NCBI RefSeq assembly: GCF_004569505.1
Contig: NZ_SPPK01000001.1
Coordinates: forward strand, 868,001-932,000
Length of the DNA: 64,000 bases
Direction of reading: 5' to 3'
Source: Dysgonomonas mossii
GTDB lineage: Bacteria > Bacteroidota > Bacteroidia > Bacteroidales > Dysgonomonadaceae
This document shows, one piece after another, positions 1 to 7,515 of this stretch. Position numbers and translations under genes: made by a program. Under the pieces are notes generated by a model that searched no databases, was not told the origin of the DNA, and saw only the letters and a list, made by a program, of their open reading frames with translations. Within the stretch, counting starts at the first letter, position 1. Each line of letters starts with the position of its first letter.

Positions 1-107
1 ACAATGCTCTGGGTAAAATTACTCGGGTCCCAGACAGTCCATTGAGCGGATATATTTGAAGTGAAAAGCACAAGACTTACGCACAACATGAAGATTTTTG
101 ATTTCAT
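1..107 (-). CDS. traI: Conjugative transfer protein TraI (DUF4141), 5' part only
   Basis: The gene begins at the ATG complementary to 105-107 and runs off the left edge, so only the first 35 codons are visible. They encode a signal peptide (MKSK, a hydrophobic stretch, then SNISA) followed by QWTVWDPSNF. That start of the mature chain, QW(T/V)V.DP.N, is characteristic of the DUF4141/TraI proteins of Bacteroides conjugative transposons, which are exported parts of the mating apparatus. In CTnDOT-like elements traI follows traG and traH, so the position and direction fit the operon to the right. A fimbrillin gene separates it from traG here. The family call rests on few residues but agrees with context. 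Confidence 0.72.
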   Translation of the reverse strand, partial: MKSKIFMLCVSLVLFTSNISAQWTVWDPSNFTQSI

Positions 108-157
108 ATTTCAATTATTTTTAATGATGTAAATTCTATAAATAAGAGAGAAGAGAT

Positions 158-191
158 AGAGTAAGAGTACAAGAGTCTGTGCCCTTACTCT
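158..191 (-). terminator. Possible terminator after the fimbrillin gene
   Basis: An 8-bp perfect inverted repeat, AGAGTAAG (158-165) and CTTACTCT (184-191), lies just past the fimbrillin stop codon on the minus strand. The sequence after it in the direction of transcription is only moderately T-rich. It may weaken rather than abolish readthrough into traI. Confidence 0.4.
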
Positions 192-201
192 TTGTATGAG
201 A

Positions 202-1164
202 TTAGTCGGTAATGATTAGGTTTGCCGAAATACCACCTGTCCAATCCGAAATATTTACATTTCCGATCTTCAGGCTTGAACCACTTATTGTTACTGTATA
301 GGTATTTTTAGTTCCACCTTTCCAAGCCGTTTTTGCAGGAACTTTCCATGTATAGATCCGTTCATCGATCGTAAACTTAAAAACAACATCTCCTTCAGCA
401 CCTGTTGAACTTACAGGAAGGACAAAGACTTTCAGAAAGTCAGCTTCCGATTGGGACGGTTTTTCAGGAATAGTCAGAAGCGGATGAACATCCGAATAAG
501 TTTGCAAAGTAGCAGGTCTATTCTTTCCTTCAGTATTCTTGATAATACCGGTTGAGATATCCATTGTCCCTTCGTTGTATATTATCGTTTTCTTATCGGC
601 ATTAGCTATTTCAATACGGGTAAGTTTTCCAGACCATGGATAATTGAACTTACTGATATTAAACTGCACCAAAGCCATTGCATGCTTCATCGTTAGTGCT
701 ACGTCCGGATTATCCTTGTTGATGGCAGATTGTCCCGGAGTATGCGTTCCATACATATAATCCTGTTGGGTAGCATGATCCACAAAAATAGACCTACCAT
801 CAGTATTGTTACTACTGTATGGATAATAAGCATAGACAGTGGCATTATCTCCTGTTAGCCTGATCTCGGGTGTTTGATACCAGATTCCCTGTCTGAAAAC
901 AGAGACCGCATTGTTATTTTCTTTGTACGAATTGTTGTTATCCCCAAGGCTACCCGATGTAACAAACAAACCGATATTTGTTCCTTCAGGAAATGCGGAT
1001 ACAACGGATGCCTTTGTACTGATAACATCTATTGCTGAGATGCCTGCCTGAATTTTTAGAACGGCATCTCCACCTGTCGGAGTTACCGGATCATCATCGT
1101 TACTGCAACTGTTGAAACTAAATAGAGAGACAGCAATGGCTGTCAGAAAAAAGAACTTTTTCAT
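202..1164 (-). CDS. Fimbrillin-family (Mfa-like) lipoprotein
   Basis: The product is a 320-aa predicted lipoprotein. It has an N-terminal hydrophobic signal and a lipobox ending in FNSCSNDDD, so Cys20 is the likely lipidated residue. The rest resembles the Mfa-like/fimbrillin proteins of Bacteroidales: a low-complexity linker, then beta-rich sequence with GLFVT, VYAYYPYSS, ALTMKHAMALVQFNI and a C-terminal VTISGSSLKIGNVNISDW. The HAMALVQF segment is typical of the strand pair in FimA/Mfa1-type pilins and their minor tip subunits. It lies inside the tra operon between traG and traI in the same direction. It may decorate the cell or mating surface, but that role is inferred from location only. 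Confidence 0.75.
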   Translation of the reverse strand: MKKFFFLTAIAVSLFSFNSCSNDDDPVTPTGGDAVLKIQAGISAIDVISTKASVVSAFPEGTNIGLFVTSGSLGDNNNSYKENNNAVSVFRQGIWYQTPEIRLTGDNATVYAYYPYSSNNTDGRSIFVDHATQQDYMYGTHTPGQSAINKDNPDVALTMKHAMALVQFNISKFNYPWSGKLTRIEIANADKKTIIYNEGTMDISTGIIKNTEGKNRPATLQTYSDVHPLLTIPEKPSQSEADFLKVFVLPVSSTGAEGDVVFKFTIDERIYTWKVPAKTAWKGGTKNTYTVTISGSSLKIGNVNISDWTGGISANLIITD

Positions 1165-1225
1165 ATAATTTATTTTTTACGTTTGAGATTAATTAAAAAA
1201 TGATTGATAAGCCAGATTGCCGGAT

Positions 1226-3721
1226 CTACTTATCAGAAGTGATTAGCTTGATAGCCTGCTCGATATTCCCGCCTAGCTTTTCCGATAGCCTCTGCACCTG
1301 TAGCTTCTCTGTTTCTTCGGTGGTATAGGTGTAATACTCGGACGGGCTAACTTCAGTGGCATAGACTGCCGATTGCATACCACCCAGTCCGATCCATACT
1401 TCTTTATAAATACGGCTTGGATTGTTAGACATATTGATGGAAAGTATCTGAGCTTTTTCTTTCTCAGTCAAACCTAATAAGTCCTGTATCGAATCGAACT
1501 TGTTCATATACTTTCGTTGGTCGAGCAGTATCTTACAATCGGAGTTATTGATGATAGCTTCTTTTACAATCGGAGATGAAATAATATCGTCTACCTCCTG
1601 TGTCACAACAATTGCTTCACCGAAGAACTTACGAACGGTTTTATACAAATACTTCAGATACTCAGCCATATTGGGAGAAGACAGAGCCTTCCATGCCTCT
1701 TCCACAATCAGCTGTTTTCGGATACCTTTCAATCGGCGCATCTTGTTAATAAATGCTTCCATAATGATTATGGTTACCACCGGAAAAAGGTCGCGATTCT
1801 CCTTAATAGCATCGATTTCGAAGACGATAAAGCGTTTGTTCAATAAGTCCAGTTCCTTGTCCGAGTTCAGGAGGAAGTCAAAGCGGCCACCCCGATAGTA
1901 TTGACGGAGTGTGGTAAGCAGATTATCTATATTAAAATCAGCCTTGCTTACTTCAATTTCCCTTTCTCTCAGGGCTACTTTATACTCATCCCGCATAAAC
2001 TCATAGAAAGTGTTGAAGCTTGGAACAACACTTCGGTCAGTTTGTATCTTTTTGATATACTCATCGACAGCACTACCCAGTTCTCCGCTTTCAGTCTTGG
2101 AGATTCTATCGTCTTCACTTTTCCAGAGAGTCAGCAACAAGGTTTTCAAACTATCCTTTTTCTCTACATCGAACTGATTATCTTCGGTGTAGAAAGGATT
2201 GAATGAGATCGGCTTTTCTTCAGTATACGTGAAGTAGATACCATCTTCTCCTTTGGTCTTACTGCGGATCATTTCGCACAAGCCCTGATAAGAATTACCC
2301 GTATCGACTAAGACAACATGTGTACCCTGTTCCCAGTATTGGCGGACGAGGTGATTCATAAAGAAAGACTTCCCACTACCTGATGGACCTAATACAAATT
2401 TGTTACGGTTAGTGATGATTCCTTTTTTCATGGGTAAGTCGGATATATCCACATGAAGCGGCTTGCCTGTTACTCGGTCTACCATCTTAATACCGAAAGG
2501 AGAAGGTGAACTCTTGTAGTTTGTTTCTTCTACAAAGAAGCATAAAGCCTGTTCGATAAAAGAGTAGAAAGATTCTTCAAAAGGAAAATCACCCTGATTA
2601 CCCGGAATCCCTGCCCAGAACAAAGTCGGTGTATCAACAGTATTGTGCCGTGGCTTACATTCCATCAGAGCTAACTGACTACCCACATCGTTTTTGATTC
2701 GGGATAACTCTTCTTTATCTTCACTCCACGCCATCACATTAACATGGCTGCGAACAGAGGTTAAACCAAAACTGTGGGCGTCATTCAGGTATTCTTCGAT
2801 CCACTGCTTATTAATTTGGTTCGAACGGCTGTATCGGGATAGTGAGTGCATATTACGGGCTTGCTTTTCAAACTGCTTTAAGTTTGCCGCATGGTCATCA
2901 ATAAAGATATACTGATTGACAATGTGGTTACAGGTCAGTAATACTCCGATGGGAGCAGCAAAAGATAGGCGGCAGTCGCTTCTATCTGTCGAAAGTCTTT
3001 CATAGCGGCTATCTGTTTCCACTTTACCGGGTAGGTCTTCGGCATCGGATAAAGTATGCAGACATAAGCGTTTATCACCGATCTTCATTTCACCTGCTGC
3101 CAGATCCATATCTTTCAGACAGGTGGTATCTTCCTGCGATAGAGAGAAATACTTTTCGAGAATGCCTGCCTGACCTGCTGTGCCTACAATCTGATCGGTA
3201 GTTAATCGTACCAGCCTGATAAATCCACTGTCATTAATGATCCGCTCAAACTGTTCGACTGATTCCAGAAATTTCTGAGCCGTTTCCCTGTCCTGCATTT
3301 CCTTCGGTACGATAAAGCCACGGGTTAAAGCATTGAAACTGCTTTGCTGGCGTGTACGTTCTTTGGTCGTCTTGGTCAGGAACAGATAAGATGTGTGATT
3401 TAGAAACGGACGTTCATTGAAGTGACGTTCAAAGCTGCGGGACAGGAAACTAATGTCTTCCTTATTTAGCTCGGGCGTATAGTCTTCTTCGATAAACCAG
3501 TCCTGTTTATGAATCACAGAGTAGTTAGGTAATACCTTAATGGCTTTTGCCCAGGCTGCATGGATCGCTTCATACTCTGCACTTGTTACGGTAAACAGTT
3601 CGGGAAGTTCAACCTTGTAGGCGACGGTAACGTCTGCATCTTTACTCAGGATACAGTCGTGTTCTACTGCCAGTATGGGAAACTTGCTTTCGAGGGTTGC
3701 AGCTTTTAGTGTATTTCTCAT
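1226..3721 (-). CDS. traG: TraG-family conjugation ATPase (VirB4-like)
   Basis: The 831-aa product is the VirB4-type ATPase that powers assembly of the conjugative type IV secretion channel at the inner membrane. Walker A is GPSGSGKS near residues 443-450. A Walker B-like strand (FIVFEIDAI) lies near 630 and LIVEEAWKAL near 670, followed by VVTQEVDDI, the usual order for VirB4/TraG of Bacteroides elements. The length matches the family (about 800-850 aa). The start overlaps the traF stop by 4 bp (ATGA), which indicates translational coupling. No frameshift or missing motif is seen, so the gene looks functional. Confidence 0.95.
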   Translation of the reverse strand: MRNTLKAATLESKFPILAVEHDCILSKDADVTVAYKVELPELFTVTSAEYEAIHAAWAKAIKVLPNYSVIHKQDWFIEEDYTPELNKEDISFLSRSFERHFNERPFLNHTSYLFLTKTTKERTRQQSSFNALTRGFIVPKEMQDRETAQKFLESVEQFERIINDSGFIRLVRLTTDQIVGTAGQAGILEKYFSLSQEDTTCLKDMDLAAGEMKIGDKRLCLHTLSDAEDLPGKVETDSRYERLSTDRSDCRLSFAAPIGVLLTCNHIVNQYIFIDDHAANLKQFEKQARNMHSLSRYSRSNQINKQWIEEYLNDAHSFGLTSVRSHVNVMAWSEDKEELSRIKNDVGSQLALMECKPRHNTVDTPTLFWAGIPGNQGDFPFEESFYSFIEQALCFFVEETNYKSSPSPFGIKMVDRVTGKPLHVDISDLPMKKGIITNRNKFVLGPSGSGKSFFMNHLVRQYWEQGTHVVLVDTGNSYQGLCEMIRSKTKGEDGIYFTYTEEKPISFNPFYTEDNQFDVEKKDSLKTLLLTLWKSEDDRISKTESGELGSAVDEYIKKIQTDRSVVPSFNTFYEFMRDEYKVALREREIEVSKADFNIDNLLTTLRQYYRGGRFDFLLNSDKELDLLNKRFIVFEIDAIKENRDLFPVVTIIIMEAFINKMRRLKGIRKQLIVEEAWKALSSPNMAEYLKYLYKTVRKFFGEAIVVTQEVDDIISSPIVKEAIINNSDCKILLDQRKYMNKFDSIQDLLGLTEKEKAQILSINMSNNPSRIYKEVWIGLGGMQSAVYATEVSPSEYYTYTTEETEKLQVQRLSEKLGGNIEQAIKLITSDK

Positions 3722-4053
3722 GCGCTTTCTCCTTTCCTCTTTATTCTTGAAATCAGCTGGATTATCCGTCTGCGGTTGATAATATATCTGGGGTGATTAC
3801 GCATAGCCTGCAATTTCATAAGACCGTGTTCTCCGTATTTGTCATTCAGATGGAATGTTCCCCAAACCAATGTTCCGGCAGTGATTACACCAAAACCGAT
3901 ACAAATAACCTGACTGATCCCGATCATATACATAATCACAAAGACAATAAATACACCTAAGAGTCCACCTGCGAAAATGAAAAGGTATTGACTTTTGAGT
4001 CCCCGAAATTCAGCAGGCTTGCCGATTCCTTTGTTGATTGAATATTCTGCCAT
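3718..4053 (-). CDS. traF: Conjugative transfer protein TraF (DUF4133)
   Basis: This small protein of 111 aa has two closely spaced hydrophobic segments near residues 25-70 (YLFIFAGGLLGVFIVF and ICIGFGVITAGTLVW) and a basic C-terminus. It starts MAEYSINKGIGKPAEFRGLKSQY, the usual opening of DUF4133/TraF of CTnDOT-type elements, a VirB3-like inner-membrane part of the mating pore. It sits between traE and traG, as in the known operon, and overlaps traG by 4 bp. Confidence 0.92.
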   Translation of the reverse strand: MAEYSINKGIGKPAEFRGLKSQYLFIFAGGLLGVFIVFVIMYMIGISQVICIGFGVITAGTLVWGTFHLNDKYGEHGLMKLQAMRNHPRYIINRRRIIQLISRIKRKGESA

Positions 4054-4095
4054 TCTTTCTCTTTATTAATAGATTAATAAGAGGGTTTGTGACCC

Positions 4096-4395
4096 CTATA
4101 AGAAGAATGAGCGGAGGATAGTGGCAGCCACGATCAGGAAGATACATGCTCCGAACCACGAAGCGGCAGTCTTAGATGTGTCCGGATCACCGGAGCTGAA
4201 CTTGGAATACACTTTTACTCCTCCGATCAGTCCGACAACAGCACCGATAGCATAGATAAGTTTGGTGGCGGGGTCGAAGTAAGAGGTGACCATATTAGTG
4301 GCATCGGTGATACCCTGCATACCGTTCCCTTGGGCAAATACAGAGGCTGATGCAGCCATTAGCATGGCTACAAAAAATGAAACTTTTTTGTACAT
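4096..4395 (-). CDS. traE: Conjugative transfer protein TraE (DUF4134)
   Basis: The 99-aa product has a cleavable signal peptide ending ASVFAQGNG and two hydrophobic helices, the first with GAVVGLIGGVKVYSKF and the second ending ILRSFFL. GDPDTSKTAASWFGACIF lies between them. This is the DUF4134/TraE pattern of Bacteroides conjugative elements, a VirB2-like pilin or pore subunit. A 159-bp leader separates it from traD and contains two hairpins, so it may be expressed separately or more strongly than its neighbours, as pilin genes often are. Confidence 0.92.
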   Translation of the reverse strand: MYKKVSFFVAMLMAASASVFAQGNGMQGITDATNMVTSYFDPATKLIYAIGAVVGLIGGVKVYSKFSSGDPDTSKTAASWFGACIFLIVAATILRSFFL

Positions 4396-4410
4396 AAAAT
4401 TGATGTTAAA

Positions 4411-4437
4411 CTATGGGGAGTGGATAGTTCCCCATAG
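4411..4437 (-). promoter_or_regulatory. Hairpin in the traE leader
   Basis: A perfect 9-bp inverted repeat, CTATGGGGA (4411-4419) and TCCCCATAG (4429-4437), with a 9-nt loop lies 16 nt upstream of the traE ATG. There is no U-tract after it, so it is not a typical terminator. It could be an mRNA processing or stabilising structure for the pilin-like gene, or a translational control element. A second small hairpin, CGGTC (4470-4474) and GACCG (4478-4482), lies further upstream. Confidence 0.5.
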
Positions 4438-4554
4438 CGGGTTAAACTTGTAACGTTGGAAATTAGTGGCGGTCGCAGACCGTTTTGTTTAAGATATTCT
4501 ACAATTTACTACTTCATAAGCAACCTCCTTTCTTAAAATGATTATTATCTGAAC

Positions 4555-5217
4555 TTAGAAATAATCGTCAGCTTTAAAATTTCTGTATTCATCCGATCCA
4601 TTCAGATGAGAAGCGAGGCTTGATTCAACATACTCCGGATTCTCTTTGGCATGTTGTTGAAGACGGAGTCCGATGAGTGATGTTATCCTGACAGATAATT
4701 CTTTCTTTGTTGAAACCATCTTATCCACCAGTTCCGTATCCCGGTTATCATACAAGATCTGTCCGGCCTTCTGTTCCTCTTCTTTGGTGGCGGTCTTGCT
4801 GTTTATAACCTTTACGGTATTCATCATAACCTCATAATCCATCCCTCCGGCTGTATAGACTTCTTCTCCTGTATAAGCAGCAATTTCGTCTTCCTCTTCA
4901 TCATCAACTACTGTTTCTGTCGGATCGGCATCTATGACTAAGTCCTTCGGATCAGACTCGCTTTCATCCTTTGACGAATCAAATATATACGCTTTTTTCT
5001 GTGGATTATCCGATTCTAAGGAACTGTCGTTCAATGTCATTATTTGTCTGATATCGGGCATACTTTTACCAACCCGTCCGACTCTTTTTCCTTTCTTTTG
5101 AGACTCTTCGTCCCGCAATTTAGAGTCGGAAGAATTCTTCTTTATGGTTATTTTGTAATCCGATAACTTAATCAGGATAATCCCTGCAATACAGAGAATA
5201 ATTAGTAATTCGACCAT
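4555..5217 (-). CDS. traD: Probable conjugative transfer protein TraD
   Basis: The 220-aa product has one N-terminal membrane helix (VELLIILCIAGIILIKL), a basic juxtamembrane stretch and a long acidic linker (for example VVDDEEEDEIAAYTGEEVY). It ends in a helical C-terminal half (KKELSVRITSLIGLRLQQH). It occupies the traC/traD position between the DUF3408 gene and traE and runs 3 bp after traB. I assign TraD by position and topology, since no catalytic motif is visible. It may link the mating apparatus to cytosolic partners, which is an inference. Confidence 0.6.
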   Translation of the reverse strand: MVELLIILCIAGIILIKLSDYKITIKKNSSDSKLRDEESQKKGKRVGRVGKSMPDIRQIMTLNDSSLESDNPQKKAYIFDSSKDESESDPKDLVIDADPTETVVDDEEEDEIAAYTGEEVYTAGGMDYEVMMNTVKVINSKTATKEEEQKAGQILYDNRDTELVDKMVSTKKELSVRITSLIGLRLQQHAKENPEYVESSLASHLNGSDEYRNFKADDYF

Positions 5218-5220
5218 TGC

Positions 5221-5625
5221 TTAATCTATTAAATTGGTTCGGTCTTGTTTATACAAAGAGTTTATTTCATCCTTGTATTTTCCAAGATGATGTTTCAGCA
5301 CATTGTCTATGTATCCGCCAACAGATACATCATTTCCTGCTATCTGTTTTACAATCTGCATAATAGTCTGGTGTACCGATTGACTGATATAGACTCCCTG
5401 TCGCTGGCGTATCTCATTGCGGCATAAAAAGAGCTCTTCATAATCTTCCGTATTACTATTTCGTTTATTCCGTTTGCTGTTCGCACTGCTGTCTTTGGGT
5501 TTTATAGGTTTGTCATCAGCTATAGCTTCTTCTTTTTTTAGAGGCGGTTTCCCTTCTTTGTGATCTCCGATAGATGCCAGTAGGAAATCTTCATCAATTT
5601 CATATTCTTTCTCCTTGTTAGCCAT
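5221..5625 (-). CDS. traB: TraB-like protein (DUF3408)
   Basis: The likely start is the ATG at 5625 (MANKEKEYEIDEDF); a GTG six bases upstream is also possible. The 134-aa product has a charged, disordered N-terminal half. A compact C-terminal DUF3408 domain follows: FLCRNEIRQRQGVYIS, an Ile/Val-rich helix pair, then VGGYIDNVLKHHL. That domain resembles ribbon-helix-helix DNA-binding folds and always follows the ParA-like traA in these elements. The two probably act as a ParA/ParB-like pair. The start overlaps the end of traA by 8 bp. Confidence 0.85.
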   Translation of the reverse strand: MANKEKEYEIDEDFLLASIGDHKEGKPPLKKEEAIADDKPIKPKDSSANSKRNKRNSNTEDYEELFLCRNEIRQRQGVYISQSVHQTIMQIVKQIAGNDVSVGGYIDNVLKHHLGKYKDEINSLYKQDRTNLID

Positions 5626-6391
5626 TAGCACCTCCCTTCACGATAGATAGGAATTCATCGGCTACCTGATCCAGATTACTTCCTTGAATAAGTCGTTTAT
5701 CAACAGGAAGTAATGTAGAGCGAAAAATCGGTTTATGTTCTGTTGTTATCTCATGACGGAAGCGTTTGGCATCAGGAACAAAGGATTTCATAACCTGTAG
5801 CCCTAATTCTGCTATGACTTGCTCATAAACACCATACAGATGATTACTTTCCCGTCCATCGACTATATTCCATAATAGATACAGGCTTTTGATATTACCT
5901 TTACCTGTGGTTATGATCTGCTCATTGATCAGTCCGGCATATTCCAGTGAACTTTCCAGAACCATACGATCCGCTGTTATCGGAGTGAAGATATGGTCCA
6001 TTTGAGCAAGGGTACTCAATACGCCCTTGGCATTCATTGTTCCGGGCAGATCGAAGAAGATAAAATCCAATGGAACTTCCGAATCCTTGATAATCCGCTC
6101 TGCTGTTTCAATGGCCTCAGGTGTTCTGCTGACTTCAATAGGATAAGCCTTTTTATTCAGGCTTTTACATTGCTTGTAAAAGAGAGATTTATAATACGGA
6201 TCTTCCGTTACAGACTGCTTATCCCTCAATCGCATTCCATTGATGCTGTATTGCGGATAATCACAATCTACAACAGCGACATTGTAGCCTCGTGAGTAAT
6301 GCAGATAACTGGAAAGTAATACGGTCAATGCTGTTTTTCCGGCTCCTCCCTTTTGAGTAGAGATAGCAATAAATAATGTTTTTCCTTTCAT
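5618..6391 (-). CDS. traA: ParA-family ATPase TraA
   Basis: I choose the internal ATG at 6391 (MKGKTLFIAISTQKGGAGKT), since ParA proteins begin just before the deviant Walker A, here QKGGAGKTA. This gives 257 aa. Other motifs are VVDCDYPQYS (Walker A') and FIFFDLPGT (Walker B). The protein is the MinD/ParA-like first gene of the tra operon of CTnDOT-like elements and probably helps position or segregate the element with the DUF3408 partner. The hairpin-rich region upstream could hold its target sites. Confidence 0.9.
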   Translation of the reverse strand: MKGKTLFIAISTQKGGAGKTALTVLLSSYLHYSRGYNVAVVDCDYPQYSINGMRLRDKQSVTEDPYYKSLFYKQCKSLNKKAYPIEVSRTPEAIETAERIIKDSEVPLDFIFFDLPGTMNAKGVLSTLAQMDHIFTPITADRMVLESSLEYAGLINEQIITTGKGNIKSLYLLWNIVDGRESNHLYGVYEQVIAELGLQVMKSFVPDAKRFRHEITTEHKPIFRSTLLPVDKRLIQGSNLDQVADEFLSIVKGGANG

Positions 6392-6767
6392 GTGATACTG
6401 TTTTAAATAAGTAATTCTATAATTCATTCTGTCAATCAGGAATCAGAGAGTTCATTCAGCTATTCACTCATTATGCTGTTCTGTAAGTAATGCTCTGATT
6501 GAGGAGTTCAGTAATTCCTTCTATAGGGATTGACTCTATAAAGTCATGAGTTCAGTAACTCATGTGTTAAAGAAGCTATCCTCTCAATCATCAAGTCAAT
6601 GATGATTGACATCATTCAGAACTTAGTGATCTCCTTCTACCATTCAGTATAAAATCAACTCAGTATTTCTTTTCTGAAAGAATTTCTGAATACCCGAACT
6701 CACTAATTCAATAATTGATTCACACAAAAGAACACTGAAAACAGGCAGATTGATAAGGTTTGAAAGG

Positions 6768-6808
6768 AACTGTCATCTAATGACATCTACTGTCACCTTT
6801 TGTCTGAT
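6768..6808 (+). repeat. 41-bp TGTCA/TGACA-rich block, copy 1
   Basis: The core CTGTCATCTAATGACATC (6770-6787) is nearly palindromic. It matches the core at 16219-16236 on the opposite strand with one mismatch, and flanking TGTCA and TTTGTC bases are shared too. It looks like an operator or iteron for a protein encoded by the element. Confidence 0.6.
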
Positions 6809-6914
6809 AAACAAATGATAACCTTTCGATTAACGGACTCTACCTTTGTAGTGTAATGATAATCTTCCTGTTTTGTATCAGGCTAATCCCGTTTCCGAAA
6901 TTAGCTTCTCGGGC

Positions 6915-7020
6915 AATCCATCGGAGGATGGATTTTGGTATTCGTCAGAATACAGCAAGGTGTGTTTTGAAGCACTCGAAATAAATTTCCGTGCCTCAAA
7001 ACCCTTGCCCCTTCCAGGGG
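6915..7020 (+). other. Candidate oriT: hairpin cluster before mobA
   Basis: Four consecutive inverted repeats are seen: AATCCATC/GATGGATT (6915-6922/6927-6934), GTATTC/GAATAC (6938-6943/6948-6953), TTTTGA.GCAC/GTGC.TCAAAA (6965-6975/6991-7001) and CCCCT/AGGGG (7008-7012/7016-7020). Stem-loops immediately upstream of mobA/mobB are the known layout of transfer origins in Bacteroides elements, where the relaxase nicks near an inverted repeat. The nick position cannot be read from the sequence. Confidence 0.55.
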
Positions 7021-7071
7021 AGAAAATCATTCCAAAGTCATGATTTTTATTTATTAAATCTTTATATAATT

Positions 7072-7515
7072 ATGATACCAGATAATCAATTAAACAAGCG
7101 AAAAGGAGGACGGAATCCTAAAAATGATCCTGCAAAAAATAGATATGTTATCTATTTGAATAATGTCGATAATAACCGTTTTTTATCCATGTTTGAGCAA
7201 TCGGGAGAAAGTGTAAAAGCGCATTTTATAACCTCATGCATCTTTAATAGACCGATTAAGGTGGTCAAGATTGACAAAGGAGTACAGGATTATTATATGC
7301 GTTTGACAACTTTTTTTGGACAGTATCGTGCTATCGGGACAAATTATAATCAAATAGTGAAAGCTTTAAAATCGAATTTTGCGGAGAAAAAGGCGTTGGC
7401 TTTTCTCTATAAACTGGAAAAAGTAACACTTGAATTGGTCACTTTACAAAAACAGATGATGGACCTGACAGATGAATTTGAACAGAGATATAGCCATCTA
7501 TGGTTGCAAAAATAA
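7072..7515 (+). CDS. mobA: Mobilization accessory protein MobA
   Basis: I place the start at the ATG at 7072 (MIPDNQLNKRKGGRNPK). The longer in-frame ORF from 6991 would run through the oriT hairpins. The 147-aa product has a basic N-terminus, a ribbon-helix-helix-like segment (RYVIYLNNVDNNRFLSMFEQSG) and a helical C-terminus containing AIGTNYNQIVKALKSNF. The GxNxNQ-like segment is typical of MobC/MobA plasmid mobilization proteins that bind oriT and assist the relaxase. It overlaps mobB by 16 bp. Confidence 0.85.
   Translation: MIPDNQLNKRKGGRNPKNDPAKNRYVIYLNNVDNNRFLSMFEQSGESVKAHFITSCIFNRPIKVVKIDKGVQDYYMRLTTFFGQYRAIGTNYNQIVKALKSNFAEKKALAFLYKLEKVTLELVTLQKQMMDLTDEFEQRYSHLWLQK

Larger units (their letters stand above)
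6392..7071. other. Divergent intergenic region with hairpin array and probable oriT
   Basis: No gene is seen in these 680 bases between leftward traA and rightward mobA. Nearest traA are dyads and short repeats: GAGTTCAGTAA twice (6504-6514, 6548-6558), CATGAGT/ACTCATG (6545-6551/6558-6564) and TCAATCATC/GATGATTGA (6584-6592/6601-6609). In the middle is a 41-bp block rich in TGTCA/TGACA (6768-6808) that recurs near 16.2 kb. The part next to mobA holds four consecutive hairpins and is the best oriT candidate. A TACCTTTG box (6841-6848) matches the Bacteroides -7 consensus, but no good -33 was found. Confidence 0.7.

Noticed and set aside
6991..7071. N-terminal extension of mobA from an ATG at 6991
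   Set aside because: It would run through the hairpins of the probable oriT and adds residues unlike the family; the ATG at 7072 fits better.
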